From Adiantum capillus-veneris (lineage: Eukaryota > Streptophyta > Polypodiopsida > Polypodiales > Pteridaceae): 64,000 nucleotides of DNA. Under the pieces are notes generated by a model. It made no database searches. It was not told where the DNA came from and worked only from the letters and a program-made list of their open reading frames with translations. The first letter of the stretch is position 1. Each line of letters starts with the position of its first letter. Below, one piece after another: positions 34,101-47,224 of the stretch. A program made the translations under genes and the position numbers. Location of the stretch: positions 55,931,209 through 55,995,208 of the forward strand of contig CM043971.1 of NCBI GenBank assembly GCA_014529385.2. Direction: 5' to 3'.

Positions 34101-37100
34101 TTTTGCGTTGCTGATTTTTTATGGCAGCTTTTGGATCAAGTTGCTTTTGGAACAATTTGCTTTTGAGTTTACTGCTTTTGGGGCTCTGCTTCTGGCATCC
34201 CTTGTATCAATAATAAGCCCCACGGGCCTCACTTCTCAGAGCATCTGGACGCAGAGTCTGAGAGCAGAGGACCCCGATGGGAGTTGTACTTTGCTCAAGA
34301 TTTAATAAAATAAAGAAATAATACAAAAGGGGCGCTAGGTTTTGGGGCTAATACCTTTGGGCACGGAACTATGTCGAGCCGTGTGGTCTCGAATTGAACT
34401 GTGATTTAAAGTTGTGAATTATTTTCAGTGTATCTCCCTCTCTCTCGTCGTGAGAGATTCTAGATTGGGGGTGTCCAAGCCTGTTACAAACTCGCTTTTG
34501 GGTAGAGTTATAGGGAATGGCCATTTTTTGCTCCCCGTTTCTCGTTCCCACTCCAACTCCCATTCTGAATCCCCGTTCTGTGTTTCAGACATGAGTATCA
34601 GTAATAGCGAATAGCATTTCATGCCCATTGTTGTTCCCCGTTTTCCCTGTTCTGATTTCGCATTCCGGGTAACTTTTTGGGGCCTATTTGATTGGAAACT
34701 CCGTTTCCTGATGGAATGATTGTCCCATTGCTTGTTTCGTTCGTGTTGTATCTTCAAGAAGTTCCAAATGTTGCATACAAAATATTACTATGAAAAGCCA
34801 TTTCCAATCCGTTCCTTTGAGAAGAGCAAGCTGGTTCCATTGTAGATGGCCTTTCCATTGCGTGTTGGAGCTTCTAAGACACGCGTAGACGTATTTGCTC
34901 CGCTCAAAATGATGCGAAACAGAAAATTACAGCCTGCTGTGTTTTTCTGCAGGTTTAGGGTTTTGTACCTAAACTACAAGTTAATGCCAGGGGAGCCTCG
35001 GGAAAGCCTTGGGTGCTTGTTCAAGACAATTTAGAGAGATTTCCCGCGAGGAATCTTGTCTAATTCAAAGGGAAAGTGACCCTGCAAGTGCGGGAGCTTG
35101 GGCTACCCACAAGAGTGATCGGCACGCGAATCGGACTGCAAAACAGATTTTTTTGGCAAGCTTAGGGTTTTGGCCAGTTTTGATGCCTACAGGTCTCAGG
35201 AGCTTCGGGGAAGCTAGGTCACCGAACATGCGTTTTGGTGCAAATTGGAAGCCAAAAACAGAGATTTCAGCGTGCTGTAATTTTTCGTCAGTTTTTGTAA
35301 AGTGCTAAAAGGTGCATGGAAAGTCGTTGTTTGCTTGGGATTTTGTCCGTGGAGATTTCTACTGTGTTCATGCTACCGAAGTCGGGTTAGAGTAGGGGTA
35401 TTTCAGCCTTATAAAAAGGGGACAACTTGTAGAAGTTTATAGGTTTTTCTTGAGTGTAATAAGAATAAAGAAATACTGAAAGGGGCTCCAGTCTTTGGGG
35501 TCAACAGGGTGTCGCTGTCTACTTGGAAGCACTTTAGCTCCCAAGCCGTGTTTTCGTTTGAAGTGTTAAATTCCAATCACAGGTTTATTCGTGAAGTTTC
35601 TCTGTGTTGTAAAGTTTAAGTAATGAATCGGGTGAAAGCTAAAGTCTACCGCCCTATGGGACGGTTTCACAGAGTCTGAGAGCAGAGGACCCTCGGGAGT
35701 TGTACTATTTAGTGATCAGTAATAAAGAAATACGGAAAGAGTCTTTGGGGCCAATGCTTCTGGGTGTGGAACTCCGCCGTGCCGTGTTGACTCTCTCTCT
35801 CTCTCTTGCGTAAAGTTGAATGATTTTACTATTTTTGTTCGTGTGTTGCTATTGATTTCTCGCTTGGAGTGTCCAAGCTTGTAACAATGGTATCAGAGCT
35901 CGAAAAGATTCTTCTTCTACGGAGGATCCCATTCCTTCTATAGCACATATAGGAAAGAAGCTCAGTATCTTTGCCTCAGACTTATTAACCATTGTAACAA
36001 ACTGGGACACCCCAAGTCAAGATTCTACCACGACACATCAGAGATTCACTTCAAAACAATTCACACTTCACAATTAAGTCGACACGGTCTGGCGTAGTTC
36101 CGTGCCTAGAGATATTGGCCCCAAAGACTGGCGCCCCTTTCGGTATTTCTTTTTGTATTAATCTGTGTTCAAAGTACAAACGATTGGGTAGGTGCTCACT
36201 CTTAGACTCTGCGTCTAGATGCTCTGAGAAGTGAGGCCCTGCCCACTTATTTATTGATACAAGGGATGCCCAAAAGCAGAGCCCCAAAAGCATTCAATTG
36301 AAAAGCTTCTCTCTCTAAAGCAATTATCCCCAAAAGTTGCTAATTCAGCCAGCGGATTTCCGTACGCAATGCCACGTGAGCAGCTCTGCAATTGTCGCCC
36401 ACAAAATCCAAAAGATCCGTACAGTGGCCACGTCAGCCTGCCAGCGTATTGTGCGGGGGTCCGTACTGCTACCACATGTCAATGTGTGTCCGGGGTCTGT
36501 TGCCACGTCACCCATTTGTGACATACCCCCTCTTGAAAGCATTGTAATCGTCCTCGATTACGCGTGCAAAACAGACAGAGGCCATAAATTGTCTTAGCAG
36601 ACACTGATTGTTAGTACCGACGCACTAGGAACAACACATCTAGCACATGTACCAATCGACAGTCACATCACAGGACATCAAGGACATCACTTGACATCAC
36701 AAGACATCACATGACAAATCACATTCAAAATCATTCGAAATCTCATACCATGATTAATCGGCAATGTATTTAGCAATCGCATCTAGATCCAGTCGGGACC
36801 TCACAGATGCCCGATTAAGTAATCCATATTGCAATCATGTCTATAGAGATTTATGAGACCGAAATGCTGCAGTCGTTTCGTCTATCAGTTCTTGCACTCA
36901 AACAAGTCAAGTACAAATCAATCAGTATCATATTCATATTCGGGAATTCCAGTTTATAAAGTCATACAACAGAATAATATTAGCATAGCAGTATCCTTGA
37001 AACCCAAAGGGACATCAGTGACTCTATATCATAAATCTGTTGACAAAGGAGCGGAGTGACTCCCCTCTTGTGCAAACCCGTTGCACTAGATTCGCCCATG

Positions 37101-40100
37101 CTGAATTCAGGGTTCTATCGGAGTAGACTATGCTAAACCGAATGCTTCAAGGTAAAGTTCCACAATGTGAGGAGTATTTGCTAGGTCCTCCTCCTGCATC
37201 CACTCCGCATCCAATGCGGGATAGTTCTTGAATTTAACCAAGAACCGCCTTATCACTTTACCTTTTATCTTTCTATCTTTATGTGCCAGTATCTGTTCTG
37301 GAACGAGTATCTCCTCGCTGTCCTCCACTTCGGGTTGCTCATCTGGCTCCCCATCATCGGGCACATCGCCTTTAAAAGGCTTCAAGAGACTCACGTGAAA
37401 AGCATTGTGAATTCTCCAAGTATCGGGCAGCTTTAGTCTAAAGGAGACATCATTTATCTTTTCTTGTATCTGGAAAGGTCCATAGTATCTCATGCTAAGC
37501 TTTGGGAAAAGCCGCTCCTTTCCTTTTTCTTTCTCAGGCGTGCCTTCTCAAAACGTAAGAGCACCAACGATTCTCCTTTAATTTCAAATCGCGATGGTGT
37601 CGATTTGCTTCCTTTTTGTGTCTTTCTTGAGATTTCTCTAAAGCCTCCCGGACCTTGGCAAAAGCAGTGTCCAAGTCCCTCGTGTACTGGTCGCCTTCAA
37701 AAATCTTATCTTTCGTGCTTAGGAAGGATGGAACCTTCGTAGCACCTTCAATAATCTCAAATGGCGCCTTTCTCGTCGAAGAGTGGATCGTGTTATTGTA
37801 GGCAAATTCCACCAAAGGCAAAAACCTTTCCCATCGAGTACGATGGAATTTGCAATCTCAGATTGCCCATCTGTCTGCGGGTAGAAAGATGACGAGAACT
37901 GCAACCGTGTGCCAATGTTCTCCAAGTAGCCTTCCAAAACAAACTCGTGAATCAGGGATCTCTGTCAAAAACTATTGTCTTAGGCATGCCACGTAATCTG
38001 AATATCTGGGCAATGAACAATCTCGCTAAACGATCCGGCTTGACTGTTTTCTTCACTGGAATGAAATGAGCCTGCTTGCAAAATCTGTCAATAAGAGTCG
38101 AGATACCATCGTGCCCACTTTGGGAGATCAAAAATGAAATCCATAGCAATACTTTCCTAAGGGCGGGTGGGAATGAGTAAAGGCTGTAACATCCCTGTGC
38201 TTTATGCCTGTCAAACTTGACCTTTTGGCATACCAAGCAATTGCGTACAAAATCGTCCAAATCCTTCTTGAGTCTTGGCCAAAAGAAGTATCGCTCCACA
38301 CCTTTCAAGGTGGTATCAATGCCGCGGTGACCCGTAAATGGTGGACAGTGGCATTCAGTTAGAACCTTTTCCCTCAACGGTTGTGTAACGCACAACATTG
38401 TTTTCTTCATCAAGTGGCCATCCCAAAAGAAATATCTTGCTACTACCTCCCCATTCTGTATTCGATTGAATACATGTGAAAAATCTAGATCTGTGGCGTA
38501 CTGATCGACCATGTCCTCGAAGCTTCTATGAGGAATCACGGAAATAGCCAAGACTAACGGCTTCTGGGACAAAGCATCTGCCACCAAGTTCTTCTGTCCC
38601 TGTACATGGACAATTTGGAAGTGAAACTGTGACAAGATGTTAGCCCACCGCATCTGCTTTTCCGATAGCTGCTTCTGTAACAAGTAGCGTAAACTCTGAT
38701 GATCAGTGAAGATCGTAAAATCAGCTCCGAGTAGGTAATGTCGCCACTGAATAAGAGCATGGATAACGGCCAAAAGCTCTTTCTCATAAATCTGTGCTGT
38801 CAATTCCGGCTTTGAAAACAATCGGCTCTCATAGGCAATGACATGGCCTCCTTGCATTAAGACTGCGCTGAGACTACGACCACAAGTATCACAATATACT
38901 TCGAATGACTTTTGCAAATCCGGCAAAGTCAAAACTGGTCGTGCAGTCAATTTCTCTTTCAAAGTCTGAAAGGCAGTCACCTTTGTGGGTCCCCACGAGA
39001 AAGGGACTCCTTTCTGTGTCAAGATATGCAAAGGGGAAGCAACCTCTGCAAACTTTCTAATGAACCGCCGGTAGTAAGAACATAAGCCCAAGAAGCTTCG
39101 AACTTCATGGACATTCTTCAAATCGGGTCAATCACGTATAGTGACAATCTTGGTCGGGTCCATCTGTACTCCTGCTACTGAGACGATGTGTCCCAAAAAG
39201 TGTATCTCTGATAAGAAAAATTCACTCTTCTTGGCATTGATCACCAACTTGTGATCTCGCAATGCCTGAAAGACTTGTAGCAAATGTTGTCTATGTTCTG
39301 CCTCAACCTTGGAGAAGACTATGATGTCATCAAAGAAAGTGCCAACAAAAGATCTGTAATCTGTGAAAATCATGTCCATCATTCGATTAAAAGTCGCTGG
39401 AGCATCGGGAAGGCCAAATGGCATCACCAAAAATTCATATAAACCGAAGCTCGTCCAAAAAGTTGTCTTGTAGACATCTCCCGACACAATTCGGTTATGA
39501 TGATATCCGTTCTTCAAATCGATCCTGCTAAAACAAGAGGATCCTTGTAATTTGTCAAGAATATCATCGATCCTCGGAATCGGGAATCTGGAATCTGTTT
39601 TGAAGGCGATTTTATTGAGAGCTCTATAATCAATGCACATTCTCCAAGATCCGTCTTTCTTTAAAACCAACAACACTGGAGAGCAGTAAGGTAAAGTACT
39701 CGGTTGGATAAGACCCTTTTCCAAGAGGTCTTTTACTTGGTTCATAATCTCTTCATTCTGGGCTCGGCTCACACGATAAGGTGGCCGGTTCGGTGGCGTG
39801 CTTCCAGGTATCAGATCAATAGTATGATCCTCAGGACGAGTTGGTGGCAACTCGCCTGGCAGGCCCTCTAAAAAGCAATCAGCATGAGTGTGGAGAAAAT
39901 CTTGGCGTTCTTTATCAAGTTCAGACATATTTGTCCTATGTTCATCATTCAAGTCTTTCAAAAAGATCGAGTAAACAAACAGATTGGATTTCATTAATTT
40001 CGAAACGGCCGATTCCGATACAATAGGGACAGACTCGCCCTTCAATTTCACATCAAGTACAATTTTTCAACCCTTCTCATTTGTCAATGTCGCTTTCTTC

Positions 40101-43100
40101 GCCCGATAATCAACCACGGCGTTGTTCTTATGGTACCAAGGGACTCCAAGGAGGACATCACAACCTTCCAAGGGCTATATGTAGAAGTCCTCGTGCCTCA
40201 AATACCGTTGACAATGCAACTGAAGTTTGCCAATGACAAGTGTAATGGCCACGTCCCGTCTGGGTGCCGCTAGAACTACCTCTCCTTGTGGCCCCATCTG
40301 ATCGGGTGCAATCTCGCGCCGCCAATTCTGGTGAAATGAAGTTGGCCTTGGCTCCTCCATCAAAGAAAATCAAGGCTTCTTGATCTTTCACTTTGCCTCA
40401 AGCTCGATAAAGTTCTTACTTTCAACAATCGTGCTTGGGTCAGTACCCATGCAATCTGGAACCAATCCTGCTTTCATCTTGCCTTTTCGTCCACGTTCCT
40501 CAGCTGCTCTCGAATTCTCTGGCTTGTCTTCATTCTGTTCTTGTTGTGCCTTTTTAGGACACTTCGCGGAGACGTGCCCACGTTCCCCTCATCCGAAACA
40601 CTTCCCCTCTTTGATGTAGTTGGCCCTCTCTCGAAGAGTGAGTCGAGGTCGTGAATCCTTGTCTTTCTTTTCTTGGGAACTCTTTCTCTTTCTACTTTCA
40701 TTATTAGAAGTTTGTTGGGTTCTCTGAGTCAAGATCTCATCAGTGGGGTAAGTCAGATTGCCCGAGTGTATGGCAAAACACCGTTTTGCATGACCCATCA
40801 ATTCTTGAATAGAATTGACTTTTGTTCTAAGCAGTAGTCTCGGATCTCCGTAGGAAGTCCTCAGCAAAACCGCTCAATCTGTTCTTTAAACGAGACCTTC
40901 TTAAATGAAGAAGCTGGTAGAAAAGAGCTCCAAAATCTCTCGCAGTAAGCGTCCAGATAATCTCCCTTGGTCATTCGAAGATGATTCCAAGCAGCTCGTA
41001 TATCTCGTTGGTACTCTCGAGTCGGCCAAGAAGAAATAAAAAGCCTTTTGAATTTCAATCATTTACTAGATCTTTCTTCTTAATAGAAGGGTGGACCACC
41101 ATGTTCGAGCATCTCACCACGTTCGAGCATCTCCCTGGTCCACCATGTTCGAGCATCTCCCTTGGAGAAAGATGTAGCCCTCTGAATCTTAAAGTGCTCT
41201 GAGTAATGCCCTCTAGAGAAAGCTATGTCAAACTGCTGAAGGCCAAAGCCCTCGGAGCATCTCGAAATCCAAAAAAAGAGTCAAACTTAATTGACTGTCC
41301 ACCTTCTTTGAATTATCTTACTCTCTTGCTTTTATCTTCGAGGAAGTCATATTGGTTGACTTTATAAAAATGCTTCTTCTTTGCATAAAACATGCGATCG
41401 TTGGAGTCCGAATTGTCGGAGGATGAGTTCTCAGTAGAACTGTCAAAAACTGGGCGAAATTTAGGCTTCTTTGCTTTTTTCTTTCCCTTTCTGAAGCTTT
41501 GCTTTTTGCTTCGCTTTTTCCCTTTTCTGTCTTCTTCGCTTGAGTCAAAAGAGCTAGAAGAACTGTAAGAAGAAGAAGAAGAATTGGGTAGTCCTTCAAA
41601 TCGTACACGCTTCTTCTGCTTTCTTTGTCGATGCAAAAGTAGATTGACGACCCAAATAACTCGGGAAGTAAGTTCCTTTCTTATGCTTTTTGTCGTGCTT
41701 TTTGGCTTTATTGTTTGTGTCCAAAAGCTGGCTGATCTGTGTCTGAACCACCTCTTCTAATTCTTGCTCTGTAAACATCTCGGAGAAGGAGGTTTCTTGA
41801 GTGCCGGTTTGATGGGTGGTTCTGTGGCCTTCTGCCATTGGGTGTGCACTTCTGCGAGGGATTGCTGAGTCAAAATTTTTGCAAATTTTGGATCTTTCGC
41901 AATGCTAATCATCATCTTTGTTGCGTTGTCAACCAATTGTCGACGTTCCATCTCTTCAATCTCAACCTGAGTAGGCCGAGGCGGGCCGTACTCTTCTTGT
42001 GATTGCTCATGAGAATCTTCTTCGTGATCTCCTCCCGCACTCGCAGATGCAGAAGAAGTCGATTGATTTTTGTTGGAATCCATAAGTGTCGCGAGCAAAG
42101 GATCGGATTTCTCGGTAGAAGAGAAATCAGCCGCGCTCTGATACCACTGTAACAAACTTGGACACCCCAAGTCAAGATTCTACTGCGACACAACAGAGAT
42201 TCACTTCAAAACAATTCACACTTCACAATTAAGTCAACATGGCCCGGCGTGGTTCCGTGCCTAGAGATATTGGCCCCAAAGACTGGCGCCCCTTTCGGTA
42301 TTTCATTTTGTATTAATCTGTGTTCAACGTACAAGAGAGTGGGTAGGTGCTCACTCTCAAGACTCTGCGTCCAGATGCTCTGAGAAGTGAGGCCTTGCCC
42401 ACTTATTTATTGATACAAGGGATGCCCAAAAGCAGAGCCCCAAAAGCATTCAATTGAAAAGCTTCTCTCTCTAAAGCAATTATCCCCAAAAGCTGCTAAT
42501 TCAGCCAGCGGATTTCCGTACGCAATGCCATGTCAGCAGCTTCGCAATTGCCATCGCAAAATCCGTATAGTTGCGACGTCAGCTTGTAAGCGCATTGTGC
42601 GGGGTCTGTATTGCTGCCACGTGTCAATGTGTGTCCGAGGTCTGCTTGTTGACACGTCATTTGTGACAGCCACTCCCACCCTTAGTTTATCGTGCATCGA
42701 GCGCGCTCCCATCTTCATCGCTCTGTCTTAAGGGCATGAGCCATAAAGAACCCAAGATCACACATGGGTTCTCGCGGAGAATCTGACAGAGATAACACCT
42801 CTCAAGGGGGAGGTGAAGAAAAGTTGAAAGCCTGCGTGGAAACTGAAGAAAACAATGAAGAATTGCGCAAATTTTCGACGGGGAAGTTTGCCAAAGCGGA
42901 GTAGAAACATCAATTGCAGGTTGACATGTGTGAAAAGATTGATCAAGTACTCCAGAGACCCGAAATTTACTAACATCCTGAAGAATTTTTTGATGGATGA
43001 GATTCACTCGAGATGGCGTGAGGCCATTGATTCTCCTCTTAGGTTGGGAAGAAAGTTGAAAGGCCAGACGAGTGCAAAAAGCGAAAACTGTACTTGCAGA

Positions 43101-46100
43101 AAGAGCTGGACAGAGCTCGTCAAGAAGATGAACCAGATAATGAAAGGCTTGAAGCACTCTTGAGAGAAGAGGAAATCGGTGGATTTCCTCGATTATTTGG
43201 TTCGGAAGTCGACTTTCAAGGTGGCAAGCAGACCCAAGAAGCATGCTCGTTTCGAGGATGACTCAAATTTTTCTTCGTCTTCAGAGAGTTCCAACAGTTC
43301 ATCGTCCTTTAGTTCTAGTGAGGATGAGAAAAGGCGGAAGAAGCGGAGAAAAAGCAAGGAAAGCAAGAAAAGCAGATTTTTGAAAAAGTTTAGAAGGCAT
43401 GGGATCTAGCAATTCAGAGGAGGAGAGCTCGTTCTTTTCTGATAGTGAACAAATGAGCAAGAAGACCAAGGAGTTCAAGAAAGGGGGTTAGACTGTCAGG
43501 TTTGAGACGTTTTCAGGCTACCAGGACACCCATCGAGCCCTTGAGTTTGTATAGCAGTTCGACGTCACCTTCTCTGAAGAACGGTTCACGAAACACTCCA
43601 AGGTGCGAAGGGGCGGCATCTTACTTGAAAGGAACTTCACAAATATGGCGGTCTACTCTGTTGTTACGTAGAGAAGCACGTGCGACGTGTGTAAGAAGAT
43701 TTTCAGATCAACTTGGATATTAGACGAATATGAAAGAGATGTAATCACGGCTTGGCATCATTTGAGAATTACTAAGCAAGATCATTGGATGACTACTGCC
43801 ACAGGTCTTGGGATACTTATTTGCCAGTGTCTTAGTTTTGGAAGATTACTTTTGAGGGACCAAATGGAGCGGTTTTATTGTGGTTGCCTATCGAGCTTTG
43901 ATTGTCCTGAACAGTTTCTTGACTCTAATTAAAGACTTAATGGGACATGCTAAACAAGGATTTGGAATGCATGCCGACTCATTGACTTATCCTATGGACA
44001 TGATAGTATCCACCTCACCAAGGCAAGAGTCTTCCAGTGAAGAGAATGAATCAAGGGAACTGGATAACTCATCACAGGTTTCCGAAGCAGTAAGAGAATT
44101 AGTGGTATCGCATCTGAGGGTTCTGACGAACCAAGGGAACCAAATGGAAGTTCATTAGAGGATTTCGGAGAAGAACAGGGATAAGATGATAGTGTGTCTC
44201 ATTGAGACTGACGTGCCAATGGACAGGGAGGGCTAACTGGACAAGGAAAGAAAGGAATGGAAATGAGCTAGTAGATCAGAGAATTCCATAGATTGAGACT
44301 GAGGTGCTAACAACAGGGAGGCCAGCAGGGCTTCCAATAGATCCTAGGGCACGAGAAAAGAACAAAAAGTTAAGCTAGGTTCACCGGATAATTTGGTCAA
44401 GGGTACTTTTCGACCCTAGATGCAAAGTGGATGGAGGAGGAGAACCTTGTAAATTCTCTTCAAAGAGAACCTTGAAGCTTTTGGGCTATTAGCAGCGTCT
44501 ATGCCAAAAGTTTCTGATGAATGAGCAGGTTGAATCTGGTGCGGTGCGGACTGCACAAGAGAGGAGCCACTCCACTTCTTGTCACATATTACCTAGATTG
44601 AATAAAGTCACTAGTTTCTCTTTGAGATTGCATCGGCCCTTACGGTAGGGTATCTCGAAGTCAAACTCCTGCAAGAGCTCGGCCCACCTTACCTTGCGAC
44701 CTCGAAGGTCAGGTTGATCACAAAGATATCTCGATGAATGGTGGTCAATCCATACCACGAAGCGGGCACCATAGAGGTAATTCGCCAAATTTTCAATGCA
44801 TGGATGACTATCAACAATTCCTTCTCCCGTGTGGAGTAACAAGTTTTGCGTGTCTGTGAGCTTGCGGCTTTCAAATGCTACAAGTCAACCGTCTTGATAG
44901 AGAACAACATGCATGGCATAATTTCTAGCATCCGACCACCCCAAAGGGTTTGTTTGGATCCACTATCTGTAACATCGGTGCGGATGTAACAAGTTGCTTC
45001 AATGTTTGAAAACAATGATTGAGTTCATCAGAACATGTGGTAGATGGACTAGAACTACGCTTTTTGCTTTTTAACATCCTTTAGCAAACGTGTCAAGGCC
45101 CAAGGGTTCAACAATCTTGGCTTCGTCTTTGAGGAATTTCCTGAAAAATTCGATGAAACCTAGGAAAAATTTCACTTGCCGTAGGGTTCATAAAATGGGC
45201 CAATGTAGGACTACTCGTACCCTTTCGGGATCAATGCGGATGCCATCCACCCATACAACAACTCCGCGCGAAAAAAATTTCACTTTGATTGTTTCACATA
45301 CTTCTTCTCTCGTTGTAAAATAGGTAAAACAAGGCGAAGGTTTTGCAAATGCTCCTCAAGTGTGCAACTATGAATAAGTATGTCCTCAAGGAACAGGACA
45401 ACCGACTTTCCCAGATATGGACGAAAGAGGTCATTCATCATCTGGCAGAAAGTTACGGGAGAGTTAGTCAATCCAATAGGTAAGACCGAAAATTGGCGAA
45501 ATATCTTGCATCGGGGAGTCGATCCATGAGGTCATCCATCTTAGGCAACGGATACTTATTCTTAGCGGTGACCTTGTTGAGACCCTTGTAATCTACGCAG
45601 AAACACATCCCACCGTCCTTTTTAGCGAGAAGAGGAGGAGCGTCCCATGGATGCATAATCTACTGACAAAGAAGTTGTCTTGCTATAGAACCATAACATG
45701 CCTAGAATGACGTCTACATGCTGTAAACTCATAATGTGGAAGTCCAAGACTTCATGAGAGTGTTGAATGCGGAGGTTGATTTGTGGCATGACCTCAGTTC
45801 ATCGATCCAAAACTCAGCTTTCCAGGTATCAGACCGAGCAGGGTCGGTTTACGGAAATGGTCTTGAGCTTAAGATCCTATACCACACAAGAAGATATAAA
45901 AATATGAGTAGAGCCATTGTCAAACAAAACCGTTACGGTTTGGCCATTGATTTGCCCTTGCATGCGGAGAAGATTATGTGGGCTAAACACGGTTTTATCG
46001 ACGTGACGACCCTGGCATCGACGTGCATTAACATGAAAAATCTCTGAATTAAAACAAGATAAAGTACTCGGTTCGTCGATGATGTTTACCGAAGTCTTTG

Positions 46101-47179
46101 CCGTTGCGGAGGTGCTTGGATTCTTTCTTCGTTTTGGGCAATCCTTGGCTTCCGTCGTGGAAGTGGCTGGTTTGATGGCAATCATAGCATCACTTTTTCT
46201 TTTGAACCTCGGCACGAGCAGCTTTGCCTTTGCCATTCTCCTTGAATTTCTTCCGCGGAACTGCAGTTGACTAATTTGAAGCTGTTGATGTAGTGAAGTG
46301 CTTAAACTTTGACGAAGAGGTGCGCGGTTACAAGTTTCCGTCGGGCCACCCCTTTGACATGACCAAAGTATTTCGTAATTCTTCGCAAACTTGTAGATGT
46401 CCACCAATGTTGCAATAGGATTGCACAATACCTCATTTTGGTACACCGGCGGCAATGCGAATAGATATAGCATATGTAAAATGACTTTTGGGTCGTCTAA
46501 GGCCTTCGTCTTGTGGACGAGGTCCTTGAATTCCTGTGAGTAAGCGTCCAAAGATTTCTTTCCCATCTCCAACTTGAACAGCTTCTTGTAGCATTCGATC
46601 TTGTCCACTTGCATGAAGTGAGCGCGAAAGACCAATTGAAAATCTGCTTAAGTCGTTGGGTGAGGACGTAACCCTGTCCACCATGTATAGGCCTTGCCTT
46701 GCAACATGATTTGTATCTGACTAATATCCTTGGCATCGGAAAAACGGTATAAATCAAAGTAGGCCGTCCATTTCGCCAACCAAGAGTCAATGGCAGTCCC
46801 TTTGCACTCCTTCCACTCCCCTTTGAAGGGGTCGGGATGGAATTGAAGAGGCAAAGTGCTCATTGCGGCAAGCGAAAACTGGACCGGCATGGCGTGAATC
46901 TCCAAGAGTTGCTTGTGCATCTCCTCTAGCAAGAGATGGAGAAGGAGAGCTTGCGGGACGATGCCCACGTGTCTGTGTGGTGTCGGGAGTAGAAACTAGC
47001 GTTTCCTCCATGGATTGAAGTGTGCTAGGGACGCCAATCCCGTGCGGAGAGATTCATCGTTTGATGCCATGGTGCGTAGATAGTGATATACGGGAGTATG
47101 TAGCATAGGCTTGCTTGGGGCAAATGCCCAAGGGACTTAGGTAAATGAGAAGAATGATAGTAGATAGAAAGTAAGATAT

Positions 47180-47224
<45 letters not shown>

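Larger units (their letters stand above)
30557..34488 (+). mobile_element. Element A: internally deleted Ty3/gypsy chromovirus derivative
   Basis: A 3,932-bp element with LTRs at 30557-31168 and 33903-34488 (TGTCACAAATTGATGACG...GTTACA), a tRNA-iMet primer site at 31170-31181 and near-matching flanks AACTA/AACTC. Inside are a gag region and, after a large deletion, only the tail of integrase/chromodomain sequence (near 33200-33430). Protease, RT, RNase H and most integrase are missing, so it would have depended on a relative such as element B. A MITE sits in its gag. Confidence 0.85.
35993..42669 (-). mobile_element. Element B: Ty3/gypsy chromovirus, nested in C
   Basis: A 6,677-bp element on the minus strand with LTRs at 35993-36523 and 42148-42669, a tRNA-iMet primer site, gag, protease, RT, RNase H, integrase and a chromodomain, in gypsy order. 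It lies within the leader of element C. Flanks ACCAT and GCCAC fit a 5-bp duplication changed by two transitions. Frames contain several stops and frameshifts, so it is inactive. Confidence 0.9.
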
